A stretch of DNA of 64,000 nt, taken from contig NZ_JAXHCH010000002.1 in the NCBI RefSeq assembly GCF_042466415.1, positions 1,302,001-1,366,000 of the forward strand, written 5' to 3'. A model generated the notes under the pieces. The model did no database searches. It saw only the letters and a list, made by a program, of their open reading frames with translations, and had not been told where the DNA came from. A program made the position numbers and the translations under genes. The DNA comes from Albirhodobacter sp042466415 (GTDB lineage Bacteria; Pseudomonadota; Alphaproteobacteria; Rhodobacterales; Rhodobacteraceae). Shown piece after piece: positions 53,734 to 62,937 of the stretch; position 1 is the first letter of the stretch, and every line of letters begins with the position of its first letter.

Positions 53734-53914
53734 GCGCTAAAGGGCCACTTTCTGCCGCGACATACTCCGCAATGACGCTTTGAGGCGCGGCGAGGCCGGC
53801 CTTATCTCTTTTTGATCAGTTTGCCTTTGGTGCGCTCCGCGCCACTTTATGTGCTCGATATTGATATTTTCGCCGTGAGCGTGCCGGACATCCCGCGCGC
53901 AATATTGAGGCCCC

Positions 53915-55453
53915 ATGACTCACTCCACCGCACAGGCCCCCGACCCCGTATCGCGCCACGCCGCCCCGCCACATGAGACGCCCGCACATCCCAACCGCTG
54001 GGCCGCGCTTGCAGTTTTGCTGATCGCGAATTTTATGAACCTGCTGGACGTGACCATCGTCAATGTGGCGCTCCCGTCGATTGAGGCGGACCTTGGCGCC
54101 ACGCCTGAGGCGCTGGAATGGGTCGCGGCGGCTTATGTGTTGACCTTCGCGGCGGGTCTTTTGCCCTGCGGCCGCTTTGGCGATATTTTCGGGCGCCGCA
54201 AATTGTTTTTGATCGGTTTGACGATGTTCACCGTCACGTCCGCGGTCTGCGGTTTCGCCCCTACGATCGGCACATTGATTGCGGCACGCCTTGCCCAAGG
54301 GATCGGCGCGGCGATGATGGTCCCCCAAGTGATGGCCATCGTCCACGTCATCTTTCCCGCAGCCGAAAAAGGCCGCGTTTTCGGGATCTTCGGCACTGTG
54401 GCAAGCTTGGGGTCCGTCGCTGGCCCGATTATCGGCGGCGCGCTGATTTCGGCCGATATCGCGGGGCTGTCGTGGCGGCCGATTTTTCTGATCAATTTGC
54501 CCCTTGGCCTGCTCGCGCTGATCGGCACGCTGCGCTCTGTGCCTGATCTGCCGCGTTCGGACCGGATGCGGGTGGATTGGGCAGGGATGGCCTTGTTTAC
54601 TCTCGCAATTATTCTGCTCGTGTTGCCGCTCATTGAAGGGCGCGCCTTGGGGTGGCCTTGGTGGATCAGCGCGTTGATGATGGTGAGCATTCCCGCAGCC
54701 TACGCGTTTTGGCGTGTGGAACGCCACCGCGAGGCAGCGGGCCTGACCGAGCTCCTGCCCTCGCGATTGATGGCGAATGGTCGTTTCATGTTGGGGCTGG
54801 CGACGGTTACCTTGTTCTTCGCTGGCATTCCCGGGCTGTTTTTCATCCTCGCCGTCTTCTTCCAATCGGGTTTCGATCTGACTCCCCTGCAATCAGGCCT
54901 GACGACGGCCCCCTTCCCGATCGGCATTTTACTGGCGTCGCGCCTCACCTCGCGCTTTGGCGAAAGGTATCTCAGCGCGCGGCTCTCGATCGGGGCGTTA
55001 TTCGTTGCGTGTGGGATGGGGCTTTTGCAATGGGCGATCCGCGGCACAGGCGCGACACTTGAGACAACGGATTTCATAGCGCCGCTCGCCATCGCAGGGT
55101 TCGGGATGGGCAATGCGATTTCGGCAATGTTTCAATCGGTACTGCTCAATGTGCCGCCGCGCGATGCGGGCTCTGGCGCGGGCGCGATGCAGGCCTTTCA
55201 GCAAGTTGGTGCGGCACTTGGGATCGCCCTCATCGGGCAGATTTTCTTTGGCAGCCTCGCGACGGCGCAGGGTAACGATCTGGGCACCGCGGAGACGTTC
55301 AAACATGCGGCCGCAATGGCAGCGTTGTTCCCCATGGGTGCGTTCACAATAATCGCGCTCGTTCATGGTGTGAGGGCGCTCCAAAAACCGCCCCGCCACG
55401 GAACACCGCCAAGCGCTGCATCGCCTTCGGTGCCAGCACCCCTCGCGGAGTAA
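53915..55453 (+). CDS. DHA2-family MFS drug:H+ antiporter (EmrB/QacA type)
   Basis: This 512-residue transporter has 14 predicted transmembrane segments. It carries FMNLLDVTIVNVALPSIEADLG (segment 1 motif D1 of 14-TMS drug antiporters) and motif A GRFGDIFGRRKLFL. GSVAGPIIGGALI in segment 5 is motif C, typical of exporters. TGAGGCC precedes the ATG. No membrane-fusion partner (emrA) is adjacent, so it probably works alone. It converges with kdgK. Confidence 0.92.
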   Translation: MTHSTAQAPDPVSRHAAPPHETPAHPNRWAALAVLLIANFMNLLDVTIVNVALPSIEADLGATPEALEWVAAAYVLTFAAGLLPCGRFGDIFGRRKLFLIGLTMFTVTSAVCGFAPTIGTLIAARLAQGIGAAMMVPQVMAIVHVIFPAAEKGRVFGIFGTVASLGSVAGPIIGGALISADIAGLSWRPIFLINLPLGLLALIGTLRSVPDLPRSDRMRVDWAGMALFTLAIILLVLPLIEGRALGWPWWISALMMVSIPAAYAFWRVERHREAAGLTELLPSRLMANGRFMLGLATVTLFFAGIPGLFFILAVFFQSGFDLTPLQSGLTTAPFPIGILLASRLTSRFGERYLSARLSIGALFVACGMGLLQWAIRGTGATLETTDFIAPLAIAGFGMGNAISAMFQSVLLNVPPRDAGSGAGAMQAFQQVGAALGIALIGQIFFGSLATAQGNDLGTAETFKHAAAMAALFPMGAFTIIALVHGVRALQKPPRHGTPPSAASPSVPAPLAE

Positions 55454-55501
55454 AGGCGGGCCTGAAAAGCCCGCCGATAAGATCGTGGCCCAAGGTCCGC
55501 G

Positions 55502-56371
55502 TTAAAGATCGACCAAAGCGCCCCGCGCCATAATCACCTTCGACGCAACGGCGTGACCGTTCAAAATCGCCTCCCCGACAGGTTGTCCCGCCAACCGCGC
55601 CGCAAGGAAACCTGCGTTGAAGCTATCGCCCGCGGCTGTCGTGTCGACGGGCGCGTCGAGCTTGGGCAGGCTGTGCCGCGTGATCTCGTCCCCCACCCGC
55701 GCCAGCACCTCGTCACCGCCGTTTTTGACAATTACCTCGGCGGCGGTATAGCGCATCGCCGTCGCCTCGGGATCTGCATCCCCGAAATAGGCCGCCTCGT
55801 CATCATAAGACGGCAAGACCAGATCCGCGACCGCCGCCGCCGCGGAAATCGCATCGCGCATTTCGTCCAGCGATGCCCAAAGACGTGGTCGCAAATTGGT
55901 ATCGAAAATCACCCGCCCCTTGAACGCTTTCAGCGCCTCCAAAAACTTGACGCGGTCGTCGGGCGACAAGATGGCCAGCGTAATTCCCGAAAAATACGCA
56001 ACATCCGCCTCGCTCAAGGCCGCGCGCAGGGCAATCTCGTCGCTCGCCAGAAGCTTGGCCGCTGCTTGCCCGCGCCAATAGGCAAAGCTCCGCTCGCCGT
56101 CTTTCAACTCGATCAGATAGAGCCCCACCGTGCGATCGGGGCGGCGCAAAATACTCTGCGTGCCGATACCCGCATTTTGCAGGAAATTCGCCATCCGGTC
56201 GGATACGGCATCCGTGCCGATGGCCGTGAAATAGCCGATTTCGAAGGGAGAAATCCGTGCCAGATACCAAGCCGTATTCATTGTATCGCCCGCAAATCCC
56301 ATCGAGAATTGCGCATCGACTCCGGTAGGTGCCATCTCCACCATACATTCACCGATTGCCAGAACCCGCAT
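55502..56371 (-). CDS. kdgK: 2-keto-3-deoxygluconate kinase (PfkB family)
   Basis: This 289-residue ribokinase-type enzyme phosphorylates KDG to KDPG. The N-terminal GFAGDTMNTAWYLARI matches the KDG kinase subgroup, and the ATP site DTTAAGDSF (243-251, catalytic Asp249) is intact. ATG 56371 has GGAGGAAG upstream and shares TGATG with the gntR stop, so regulator and kinase are translated together. It completes the Kdu route encoded on the other strand. Confidence 0.93.
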   Translation of the reverse strand: MRVLAIGECMVEMAPTGVDAQFSMGFAGDTMNTAWYLARISPFEIGYFTAIGTDAVSDRMANFLQNAGIGTQSILRRPDRTVGLYLIELKDGERSFAYWRGQAAAKLLASDEIALRAALSEADVAYFSGITLAILSPDDRVKFLEALKAFKGRVIFDTNLRPRLWASLDEMRDAISAAAAVADLVLPSYDDEAAYFGDADPEATAMRYTAAEVIVKNGGDEVLARVGDEITRHSLPKLDAPVDTTAAGDSFNAGFLAARLAGQPVGEAILNGHAVASKVIMARGALVDL

Positions 56372-57081
56372 CAAACTTCCTCCTCGAAAAGTGTTATATG
56401 AGCCGCGCGGATACGGTCTATCTGCCCCAATATCCGCGCCATATGTGTCTGCATCGCCTCAGAGGCCTGATCGGGCTCCTGCGCGGCGATCGCGTTAAAA
56501 ATCTGCACATGGTCGTCCCATGCTTCACGCAGCGCAAATTCAAGCGACAAGATCCGCACGCGGTCCATATGCCCCTTATTTTCGTAGATCAGCTCCCACG
56601 CGAACTCCAAACCCGAGCGCACGCAAATCTCGCGGTGGAACAAGTCATCGAGTTGGTGGAATTTCGTCTTATCCGCCTCAATGATCGCCGCGTCCTGCGC
56701 ATCGATCAATGCTTTCAGGGCGCGCAGGTCATCTTGCTTGAATTTAAGCGCCGCAATCCGCGCCGTCTCCTTTTCCAAGGCCGATCGGATGAACCGCGCT
56801 TGAAAAACCGCGCGCGGCGAGATCAGGGAGACGGTCGTCGCGCGTTGCGGCCGGATCAACAAAAACCCCATTTTGGACAAACGATAAAACGCGTCGCGCA
56901 CGGGTTGGCGCGAGACCCCCATCGCCTTGGCGACGTCGATCTCCGACATCTTCGTGCCCGGCAAAAGTTCAAGCGTCAGCACCTGACGGTAAATCTCCGT
57001 GAAGATCTGGTCCGTCACCGTTGGTCGCGGCTGCTGATCAATCAAAGGCAGCTGCGATAGCTCGCTCATCATCCTGTCCAT
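56371..57081 (-). CDS. GntR-family regulator with FCD domain
   Basis: This 236-residue repressor has a GntR winged helix at about residues 20-90 (LLPGTKMSEIDVAKAMGVSRQPVRDAFYRL) and a C-terminal FCD all-helical sensor with metal-site histidines (FHQLDDLFHREI and THMARIL). FCD regulators of uronate loci (UxuR, ExuR, KdgR-like) bind sugar acids, so it is the likely controller of the divergent kdgF-kduI-kduD-uxuB genes. ATG 57081 has AAGAGGG; nearby ATGs at 57072 and 57069 are also possible. Confidence 0.9.
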   Translation of the reverse strand: MDRMMSELSQLPLIDQQPRPTVTDQIFTEIYRQVLTLELLPGTKMSEIDVAKAMGVSRQPVRDAFYRLSKMGFLLIRPQRATTVSLISPRAVFQARFIRSALEKETARIAALKFKQDDLRALKALIDAQDAAIIEADKTKFHQLDDLFHREICVRSGLEFAWELIYENKGHMDRVRILSLEFALREAWDDHVQIFNAIAAQEPDQASEAMQTHMARILGQIDRIRAAHITLFEEEV

Positions 57082-57506
57082 CGGCCCTCTTTACACGCGC
57101 CCCGCGCCGCAACATCCGCATCGCCGATCTGCGGGCGCGAGCGCGTTGACACGGTTTTTCAACTGGCATATTAGATTATCAGTAGGCCGTTCGTCCAGAC
57201 ATCTTCGTATCGGGGCGTGGGCGAAATTCGGTGAGGTCTGGGGAGCCTCAAGCGCATCATGTCGGTTTGATCGATCTTGCGCGAACACACCGACATAGAG
57301 TTAACTGCGAGAGCTTCGGGGGGGAGAGACGCGCAGATGCAGGTCCAATCGACCAACCGTCCAGTCCTGCTCCGCCCCGATCGTCGGGCGGGTGCGGTCG
57401 TATCCTTCTCTCTTCACCAACCCGTTGCGCCCCTGTGCACGCGGCCCCTCTGTCGCGCACTCCCCCGCGCGACAGCGGCGCAATCCCTTAACCAACCGAG
57501 GTTCCC
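57082..57506. other. Divergent control region of the uronate locus
   Basis: This 425-base interval between gntR and kdgF contains no convincing gene. It holds the candidate promoter and TTGA-N9-TCAA repeat at 57146-57174. The last 300 bases before kdgF contain no second obvious promoter, implying a long 5' leader or a promoter I cannot see. Confidence 0.55.
57146..57174 (+). promoter_or_regulatory. Candidate promoter with overlapping inverted repeat for kdgF-kduI-kduD-uxuB
   Basis: TTGACA (57146-57151) and TATTAG (57169-57174) are spaced 17 bases, a fair sigma-70 pair. The -35 is inside TTGA-N9-TCAA (57146-57162), a symmetrical site where a repressor such as the adjacent GntR protein could block polymerase. 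Confidence 0.4.
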
Positions 57507-57812
57507 ATGACTTTTCCAATCGTTGAAACCGCCGATGGCATTACCCGTCAGGTGCTTTCGCATGTGCCCGAGATGATGACGGTTGTCTTCACCTTCGAGA
57601 CAGGCCGGATTGGCGCGTTGCATTCGCATCCGCATGTGCAATCAACCTATGTCAAATCAGGGCGTTTCCGCTTCACGATCGGCGATGACACGGTCGAGGT
57701 CGGGCCCGGCGAGAGCTTGGTGATGCCATCTAATGTCATCCATGGATGTACCTGCCTTGAAGCGGGCGAGCTGATTGACGGCTTCACCCCGCGCCGCGAC
57801 GATTTTTTGTAA
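57507..57812 (+). CDS. kdgF: KdgF-type cupin, unsaturated uronate linearising enzyme
   Basis: This 101-residue single cupin domain belongs to the KdgF family, which converts 4,5-unsaturated uronate monomers to the linear ketone form. The metal-binding histidine motif is HSHPHVQ (39-45) with His79 in the second cupin motif (PSNVIHG), and the family end TPRRDDFL is present. It heads the catabolic genes and is 71 bases from kduI. Confidence 0.88.
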   Translation: MTFPIVETADGITRQVLSHVPEMMTVVFTFETGRIGALHSHPHVQSTYVKSGRFRFTIGDDTVEVGPGESLVMPSNVIHGCTCLEAGELIDGFTPRRDDFL

Positions 57813-57883
57813 ACCTACCGTTTTGTTCGATCACGCCCCGTTTGGCGCCATGTCTTCCTAAAATACGTTAAGGAGAGTGCGTT

Positions 57884-58708
57884 TTGCTCAACGTCATTAC
57901 CCGTCACGCTGTTCATCAAGATCATGCCAAAACCATGGATACCGACGCTCTACGCGCGAATTTCATGACCGAGGGCCTGTTCGAGGACGGCAAAATCAAT
58001 CTGATCTACACCCATTACGACCGTCTTATTGTCGGGGGCGCGGTGCCTGCGGGCGAACCTTTGACGCTGGATTATGTGGCCGAATGCGGCACCAAAACGG
58101 TTTTGGAACGCCGCGAGATGGGCATCGTCAATCTCGGCGGCAGCGGTCGCATTACGGCCGGGGGCGACGCCTGGACGATGGAGCGCGGCGATGTGCTTTA
58201 TCTGGGCATGGGCGCGGGGCCGATCACCATGAACGGATTGGGGCGCTTTTATATCGTGAGTGCGCCCGCGCATAAGCCCTATCCCAACCGGTTGATCCGC
58301 CCGCAAGACAGTAAAGAAGTGCGTTTGGGCGATGCGACGACCTCTAACAAGCGTGTCATCAACCAATTTATCCACCCGCTCGTGATGGAAAGCTGCCAGT
58401 TGGTGTTGGGCTATACCACGCTGCTGGAGGGATCGGTTTGGAACACGATGCCGACACATACGCATGACCGGCGGATGGAGGCTTATCTTTACTATAACAT
58501 GGACCCCGCCGCGCGCGTTGTGCACCTCATGGGAGAGCCGCAACAGACGCGACACTTGATGATCGGCAATGAGCAGGGCGCGATTTCGCCCCCTTGGTCC
58601 ATCCATGCGGGCGCGGGCACGGGGAGCTATAGCTTCGTGTGGGCGATGGCGGGCGACAACACCGATTTCACCGATATGGATTTTCAGGAAACGGCTGATT
58701 TAAAATGA
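57884..58708 (+). CDS. kduI: 5-dehydro-4-deoxy-D-glucuronate isomerase
   Basis: This 274-residue two-cupin isomerase turns 5-keto-4-deoxyuronate into 2,5-diketo-3-deoxygluconate. The zinc site motif PTHTHDRRMEAYLYY and the start segment RHAVHQDHAKTMDTDALRANF match KduI. It begins with TTG after AAGGAGAG at seven bases. Its stop overlaps kduD as ATGA. Confidence 0.95.
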   Translation: MLNVITRHAVHQDHAKTMDTDALRANFMTEGLFEDGKINLIYTHYDRLIVGGAVPAGEPLTLDYVAECGTKTVLERREMGIVNLGGSGRITAGGDAWTMERGDVLYLGMGAGPITMNGLGRFYIVSAPAHKPYPNRLIRPQDSKEVRLGDATTSNKRVINQFIHPLVMESCQLVLGYTTLLEGSVWNTMPTHTHDRRMEAYLYYNMDPAARVVHLMGEPQQTRHLMIGNEQGAISPPWSIHAGAGTGSYSFVWAMAGDNTDFTDMDFQETADLK

Positions 58709-59481
58709 CCTATGTCGAAACGAACTTCTCGCTCCGCGGCCAGAGAGCTTTGGTGACGGGGGCGAATACGGGCATCGGGCAGGCGATCGCCGTTGCCTTG
58801 GCGGCGGCCGGCGCGCGTGTCACCTGCGCAGGGCGGCGCCGGTGCGACGAAACCGTCGCCGCGATTGACGCGGCAGGGGGGCACGGTGAGAGCCTGCTGT
58901 TGGATTTCAGCGACCCGTTGGCCGCACGCGACGTATTCGCGGATGCCGACTATTCCATTTTAGTGAATAACGCAGGCATCATCCGCCGTGATGAGAGCCT
59001 CGATTTCACCGAGGAGGATTGGGATGCGGTGATGGACACCAATCTCAAGGCGCTCTTCTTCACCTGTCAGGCTTTCGCCAAAGCGCGCCTGACAGCGGCC
59101 ACGATGCCTGAAGATCGCCCATCCCATCGCGGCTCAATCATCAACATCGCCTCGCTTTTATCCTTCCAAGGCGGCATACGCGTTCCCTCCTACACCGCGT
59201 CAAAACACGGCGTCGCGGGGATTACCAAATTGCTCGCAAACGAGTGGGCCGCGAGGGGTCTCAACGTCAACGCCATCGCGCCCGGCTATATCGCGACGAA
59301 CAATACCGAAGCCCTGCGCGCCGATCCTGTCCGGAATACAGCGATCCTGGATCGCATCCCCGCAGGGCGTTGGGGCGAGGCTTCCGATATTGCGGGCACG
59401 GCCGTGTTCCTTGCCTCGCCCGCCGCGCGCTACATCCACGGAGCAATTCTCAATGTTGACGGAGGCTGGCTTGCCCGCTGA
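58705..59481 (+). CDS. kduD: 2-dehydro-3-deoxy-D-gluconate 5-dehydrogenase (SDR)
   Basis: This 258-residue SDR reduces 2,5-diketo-3-deoxygluconate to KDG with NADH. The cofactor loop is TGANTGIG, the NNAG motif is present, and the catalytic pair is in YTASKHG; the IAPGYIATNNTEALR region after it is typical of KduD. It is coupled to kduI by four bases and overlaps uxuB by 29 bases. Confidence 0.93.
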   Translation: MTYVETNFSLRGQRALVTGANTGIGQAIAVALAAAGARVTCAGRRRCDETVAAIDAAGGHGESLLLDFSDPLAARDVFADADYSILVNNAGIIRRDESLDFTEEDWDAVMDTNLKALFFTCQAFAKARLTAATMPEDRPSHRGSIINIASLLSFQGGIRVPSYTASKHGVAGITKLLANEWAARGLNVNAIAPGYIATNNTEALRADPVRNTAILDRIPAGRWGEASDIAGTAVFLASPAARYIHGAILNVDGGWLAR

Positions 59482-60889
59482 AACCACGACCCTTCCCCGC
59501 CTCACCCGCGCAACGCCAGCCCCCGCCGTTCGGCAAGTCCATTTGGGCCTCGGCGCGTTCTTCCGCGCTCATGGCGCAATCTGGACACAGGAGGCAGATC
59601 CCGATTGGGGTATTATCGGCGTGTCCTTGATGTCTCCCACCATGCGCGACGCCCTCTCGCCCCAAGGCGGATGTTACAGCGCATTGGAACTTGGCGCGCG
59701 CGGCGAGACACTGCGCGAGATCTCCATCATCACCGATGTTCTCAATGCCCGCGCAAATCCTGAGGCGGTCTTGGTGGCCATGGCGCAGGAAAGTGTCGAG
59801 ATTGTCTCCCTGACCGTGACGGAAAAGGGCTATTGCCATGATCCCTCAACGCGGGCGCTGAACCTCAATCACCCCGACATCGCGCATGATATCGCCAATC
59901 CGCAACCGCGCTCTGCAATCGGCTATCTGGTGCGCGGCTATCAACGCCGGATGCAAGCGGGCCTGCCCGCCTTCACCGCGATGAGCTGCGATAACCTGCC
60001 CGAAAACGGTCAGGTTCTGGAGGGCGTCACGTTGGCGCTGGCAAAGCTGATTGATCCGGCGCTGGCCGATTGGATCGCGCAAAATGCGGCTTTCCCCTCG
60101 ACCATGGTTGACCGCATCGTGCCCGCAACGAAACCAGAAGATATTGCCCGTGTGGCGGCGACCTTGGGTCGATATGATGCCGCGCCAGTGATCCACGAGC
60201 CATTCCGGCAATGGGTCATTGAGGATCACTTCTGCGGGCAGCGGCCAGACTATGCCGCCGTTGGCATCCAGATTGTGAAAGACGTGAAAGCCTACGAGCA
60301 CATGAAGCTCCGGATGCTCAACGGCACGCATAGCGCCCTCGCTTACTTGGGCTATCTCGCGGGGCATGAAACGATTTCCGCGACCGTGGCCGATCCTATT
60401 TTTGCGCGGTTCGTGAAAGGGCTGTGGGCCGATGAAATCATCCCCGTCTTGCAAGCGCCCGAGGGCACCAGCCTGCCCGACTACGCCGATGCCTTGTTTG
60501 AGCGGTACTCCAACCCCGCAATTGCGCATCGCACATGGCAAATCGCCATGGACGGCAGCCAGAAGCTTCCGCAGCGCATTTTGAGCACGCTTGCAGAAGC
60601 AACATCGCCCTGCCCGCGCCTGACGCTCACGGTCGCGGCGTGGATCCGCTATGTCGGCGGGGTTGACGAGGCGGGCGCGCCGATTGATGTGCGAGACCCG
60701 ATGGCGGAACGTCTGCGCACGATTTTGGACGCGGCGCAAACGCCCGAGGATAAGGTCGGGGCGATCCTCCGTGTGCGCGAGATTTTCTCACAGGAGATGG
60801 CGCAAGCCCTCACGGGCCCTGTGACCCGCGCCTATAGCGAGCTGCTCGCGCGGGGCGCGCGCGCCGCAATGGCGGAGATCGCAGGGTAA
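59453..60889 (+). CDS. uxuB: Mannitol dehydrogenase family protein, probable fructuronate reductase
   Basis: This 478-residue long-chain polyol dehydrogenase has an N-terminal Rossmann part beginning RQVHLGLGAFFRAHGA and the catalytic lysine region VKAYEHMKLRMLNGTHSALAYLG. In a uronate locus, fructuronate reductase (to D-mannonate) is the most likely activity, but mannitol- or arabinitol-type oxidation is possible. ATG 59453 lies inside the end of kduD with GGAG ten bases upstream, giving a 29-base overlap; the frame open from 59390 is not needed. Mannonate dehydratase (uxuA) is not in the window. Confidence 0.85.
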   Translation: MLTEAGLPAETTTLPRLTRATPAPAVRQVHLGLGAFFRAHGAIWTQEADPDWGIIGVSLMSPTMRDALSPQGGCYSALELGARGETLREISIITDVLNARANPEAVLVAMAQESVEIVSLTVTEKGYCHDPSTRALNLNHPDIAHDIANPQPRSAIGYLVRGYQRRMQAGLPAFTAMSCDNLPENGQVLEGVTLALAKLIDPALADWIAQNAAFPSTMVDRIVPATKPEDIARVAATLGRYDAAPVIHEPFRQWVIEDHFCGQRPDYAAVGIQIVKDVKAYEHMKLRMLNGTHSALAYLGYLAGHETISATVADPIFARFVKGLWADEIIPVLQAPEGTSLPDYADALFERYSNPAIAHRTWQIAMDGSQKLPQRILSTLAEATSPCPRLTLTVAAWIRYVGGVDEAGAPIDVRDPMAERLRTILDAAQTPEDKVGAILRVREIFSQEMAQALTGPVTRAYSELLARGARAAMAEIAG

Positions 60890-61032
60890 AGTATGGACGT
60901 TCCATGTGCACTCCGAACTTGCGGGTTCGGGGCGCATCACCTACCAATCTTGAAACACAGGCCGATCTTACGGCACGGGCATTGGTGCGCGCATTGATCC
61001 CGCTAAACGGACCTCCGGCAAAGGATTTTCCT

Positions 61033-61983
61033 ATGAGCAAAGCAAATGTCATCGCCGTCGGAACCTATCCGGCTTGGGATCAGGACGCGATGCGCGAGGG
61101 GTATGAGCTGACCGAAGTCGCAACCCCTGACGACATTCTAGACCTGACGCAGGAGATCCGCACGGGACTGCGCGCGCTCGCATTGATTGGGCATAAGCCC
61201 CTCACTGGCGCGCATATGGACGCCCTGCCGAACCTTGAGATCATTGCGAATTACGGCGTTGGTTATGACGCGATTGACGACGCGGCGGCCTCGGCCCGCG
61301 GCATCAAGGTCACGAATACCCCTGACGTTCTCAACGACGATGTGGCCGATACCGCCTTGGCGATGATGCTGGCGCTGACACGGCAAATTCCGCAAGGACA
61401 TGCACATATCCAGACCGGCGCGTGGCAAAGCGGCCAACGCTTCCCGCTCAATCGCCAATTCTCGGGCGGCGTTGCGGGGATTATGGGATTGGGGCGGATC
61501 GGTCGCGAGATCGCGGATCGTCTTGTCGCGTTCAAAATGGATATTCACTACCATTCGCGCGCACCCAAGCCCGACGCCCCATCAAATTGGGTCTATCATG
61601 CCACGCCCGAGAGCCTTGCAGCGGCGGTCGACTGGCTGGTTGTTGCTTTGGTAGGCGGCGCGCAAACCGAAAACTATGTCTCTCGCGCGGTGATCCAAGC
61701 CATGCCCGAGGAGTCCATCCTTGTGAATATCTCGCGCGGCAGCACGGTCGATGAGGATGCGCTTCTGACCGCGTTGGAAACCGGAGCGATCCGCGGCGCA
61801 GCCCTGGATGTGTTCCGCAACGAGCCCAATGTCGATCCCCGCTTTTTGAAGTTGGACAACGTGATTTTGCAGCCCCATCAGGGCTCAGGCTCTGTTGAGA
61901 CGCGCAAAATCATGAGTGCGCTGCAACGGGCGAATATCGATGCGCAGTTGGCGGGCGAGCCTTTGGTAACGCCGGTGAATTGA
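61033..61983 (+). CDS. D-isomer-specific 2-hydroxyacid dehydrogenase
   Basis: This 316-residue NAD(P)-dependent enzyme has the dinucleotide loop GLGRIGREIAD, the arginine motif NISRGSTVDEDAL and the catalytic histidine in QPHQGSGS. It is closest in style to glyoxylate/hydroxypyruvate reductases. The exact substrate is unknown; reduction of a 2-keto sugar acid of this locus is possible. ATG 61033 has AAAGGA; an open frame from 60904 is less likely. It starts 143 bases after uxuB. Confidence 0.88.
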   Translation: MSKANVIAVGTYPAWDQDAMREGYELTEVATPDDILDLTQEIRTGLRALALIGHKPLTGAHMDALPNLEIIANYGVGYDAIDDAAASARGIKVTNTPDVLNDDVADTALAMMLALTRQIPQGHAHIQTGAWQSGQRFPLNRQFSGGVAGIMGLGRIGREIADRLVAFKMDIHYHSRAPKPDAPSNWVYHATPESLAAAVDWLVVALVGGAQTENYVSRAVIQAMPEESILVNISRGSTVDEDALLTALETGAIRGAALDVFRNEPNVDPRFLKLDNVILQPHQGSGSVETRKIMSALQRANIDAQLAGEPLVTPVN

Positions 61984-62085
61984 CCGGCCTCACCCTGCGC
62001 GCGCATTTTGCTCACCGTGAGCGGGACTTTAGGCTACATCATATTTAACCATTCGATCAAAGCACCCATCAACAACGAGGCCCCG

Positions 62086-62847
62086 ATGACATTCGCGCAC
62101 TACCCCTCCTTGAACGGCAAAACAGTGGTCATCACCGGCGGCGCATCCGGCATTGGTGAGGAAATCGTGCGCGCGATGATGGGCCAAGGCGCGCGGGTCG
62201 GCTTTATCGATTTCGACGCGACACGCGGCGCGGCTTTGGCGGCAGAATTGGGCGGCGCGGCGGCGGGCATCGTCCATGCCAATTGCGACCTGCGCGATAT
62301 CGAGGGGCTGCGCGAAGCGATCCAATCTCTCAAATCGCAATTGGGTCCGGCCGATATTTTGGTGAACAATGCCGCGCGCGATGATCGCCATGATTGGGCC
62401 GATGTAACGCCCGAGTATTGGGACGAGCGGATGAATACCAATTTGCGGCACATGTTCTTTGCGATCCAAGCCGTTGCGCCCGATATGATCGCCAATGGGG
62501 GCGGGTCGATCATCAACATTGGATCGAATTCGTGGTGGGAGGCGGTGGGCAATTTCCCTGCCTATGCGACCGCGAAAGGCGCAGTCCACGGCCTGACTCG
62601 GACGATGGCACGCGATTTGGGCAAGCACCGCATCCGCGTCAACACGGTCGTTCCGGGGTGGATCATGACCGAGCGACAAAAGACCCTTTGGGCGACACCC
62701 GAGGCGCTGGACGCGCATCAAAAACGTCAGTGTCTGCCCGATTTGATCGAGCCGGTCTATGTTGCGCGGATGGTGCTGTTTCTTGCCTCGGATGACGCGA
62801 TGATGTGCACGGCCAGTAATTTCATGGTGGAAGCGGGATCGATTTAA
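62086..62847 (+). CDS. SDR resembling D-xylose/sugar 1-dehydrogenase
   Basis: This 253-residue SDR has the cofactor loop TGGASGIG and the pair YATAKGAV. YPSLNGKTVVITGG at the start and NNAARDDRHDWADVTPEYWDERM in the middle closely recall the Caulobacter xylose dehydrogenase/sugar 1-dehydrogenase branch. It would oxidise a sugar or uronate at C1 to the lactone; the true substrate is unknown. ATG 62086 has ACGAGG upstream. No lactonase or dehydratase follows. Confidence 0.8.
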   Translation: MTFAHYPSLNGKTVVITGGASGIGEEIVRAMMGQGARVGFIDFDATRGAALAAELGGAAAGIVHANCDLRDIEGLREAIQSLKSQLGPADILVNNAARDDRHDWADVTPEYWDERMNTNLRHMFFAIQAVAPDMIANGGGSIINIGSNSWWEAVGNFPAYATAKGAVHGLTRTMARDLGKHRIRVNTVVPGWIMTERQKTLWATPEALDAHQKRQCLPDLIEPVYVARMVLFLASDDAMMCTASNFMVEAGSI

Positions 62848-62937
62848 GCCCGTCGCAAACGCCCCCCACGCGTTTCGCACCCTTTATTTCATGTATCTGT
62901 AACGCCTGTTTTCTTCCCCTCAATCTTCAGGATCGCC

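Noticed and set aside
53816..54892. 358-codon open frame antisense to the MFS transporter
   Set aside because: Gln/Arg/His-rich translation typical of an antisense shadow of a membrane protein gene.
57091..57288. 65-codon open frame in the uronate control region
   Set aside because: No ribosome site, composition unlike a protein, and it crosses the candidate promoter.
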